Part shown: positions 18,451 through 18,674 of the stretch, one piece after another
Layout of the letters: every line of letters begins with the position of its first letter
Position numbering within the stretch: the first letter of the stretch is position 1
From: Hymenopellis radicata
Lineage: Eukaryota; Basidiomycota; Agaricomycetes; Agaricales; Physalacriaceae
Reading direction: 5' to 3'
Assembly (NCBI GenBank): GCA_015501595.1
Contig: JADNRX010000893.1
Coordinates: 1-18,674 of the forward strand
Length of the DNA: 18,674 bases
Program-made: the position numbers and the translations under genes
The notes under the pieces: generated by a model
What the model was told of the DNA's origin: nothing
Databases searched by the model: none
What the model saw: the letters and a program-made list of their open reading frames with translations, nothing else

Positions 18451-18674
18451 GATAGTTTCTCTCGCTCTTGGGAGCTCTTGTTCATTGGTGTTTTTCTAGA
18501 AATATCATTTAATGGCGCTCTGATTGGAGTGGTTCATATGGAAGGCCGCGTACCTCTTGGGATGGGTATTTTTAAGAGTCGGCTACTAGGTTTTGGAAAG
18601 GTGTTCACGCGACGACCTCCATGTAGCTTGTATGACGCGAATTGCTATTGTTGCTCGGCTCAACGATTCCGGAC

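Overview
This window looks like nuclear DNA of an Agaricomycete (mushroom-forming basidiomycete). The support is dense genes with many very short introns (44-63 nt, GT...CTAAC/CTGAC...AG), several members of the large, fast-evolving F-box family of mushroom fungi, a basidiomycete-style RPB11, and a secreted glycoside hydrolase family 28 (pectinase) gene split into 12 exons. No rRNA, tRNA, CRISPR array, transposase or virus gene was recognised. All product calls rest on motifs and splice-site reading by eye; no database search was possible.

Layout. 1-724: 3' end of a + strand gene, probably an F-box type protein. 1153-2528 (-): two-exon F-box protein, bracketed by two inverted, diverged copies of a ~110-130 bp repeat (855-982 and 2999-3107). 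2697-3137: a 28-bp direct repeat enclosing what looks like the decayed tail of an F-box paralogue. 3290-3884 (-): ribosomal protein uL15 (RPL28/L27a) with four coding exons but a one-base insertion that breaks the frame. 4533-5087 (+): RPB11, three exons, intact, divergent from the ribosomal gene across a pyrimidine-rich intergenic region. 5209-5800 (+): a decayed short-chain dehydrogenase/reductase (SDR) copy. 6054-7156 (-): an intact six-exon SDR that is its paralogue. 7632-9245 and 9452-11128 (-): two tandem F-box-like paralogues of about 516 residues each. 11721-13675 (+): GH28 enzyme with signal peptide, all catalytic residues and a hydrophobic C-terminal tail. 13793-15582 (-) and 16800-18450 (+): two more F-box genes, each needing one or two single-base corrections to read through. 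15583-16799 has no convincing gene but does hold a good minus-strand intron and short coding-like pieces.

Relations. RPB11 and uL15 are housekeeping genes inside an accessory neighbourhood shaped by local duplication and decay: F-box genes in tandem and inverted arrangement, plus an SDR gene with an inverted pseudogene copy. F-box proteins would act as substrate adaptors of SCF ubiquitin ligases. The GH28 enzyme would act outside the cell or on the wall. Nothing indicates a biosynthetic cluster. The most informative features are the signatures of gene birth and death and the splice-level oddities: a 5-nt microexon, a 2-nt contraction beside a splice acceptor, and homopolymer frameshifts.
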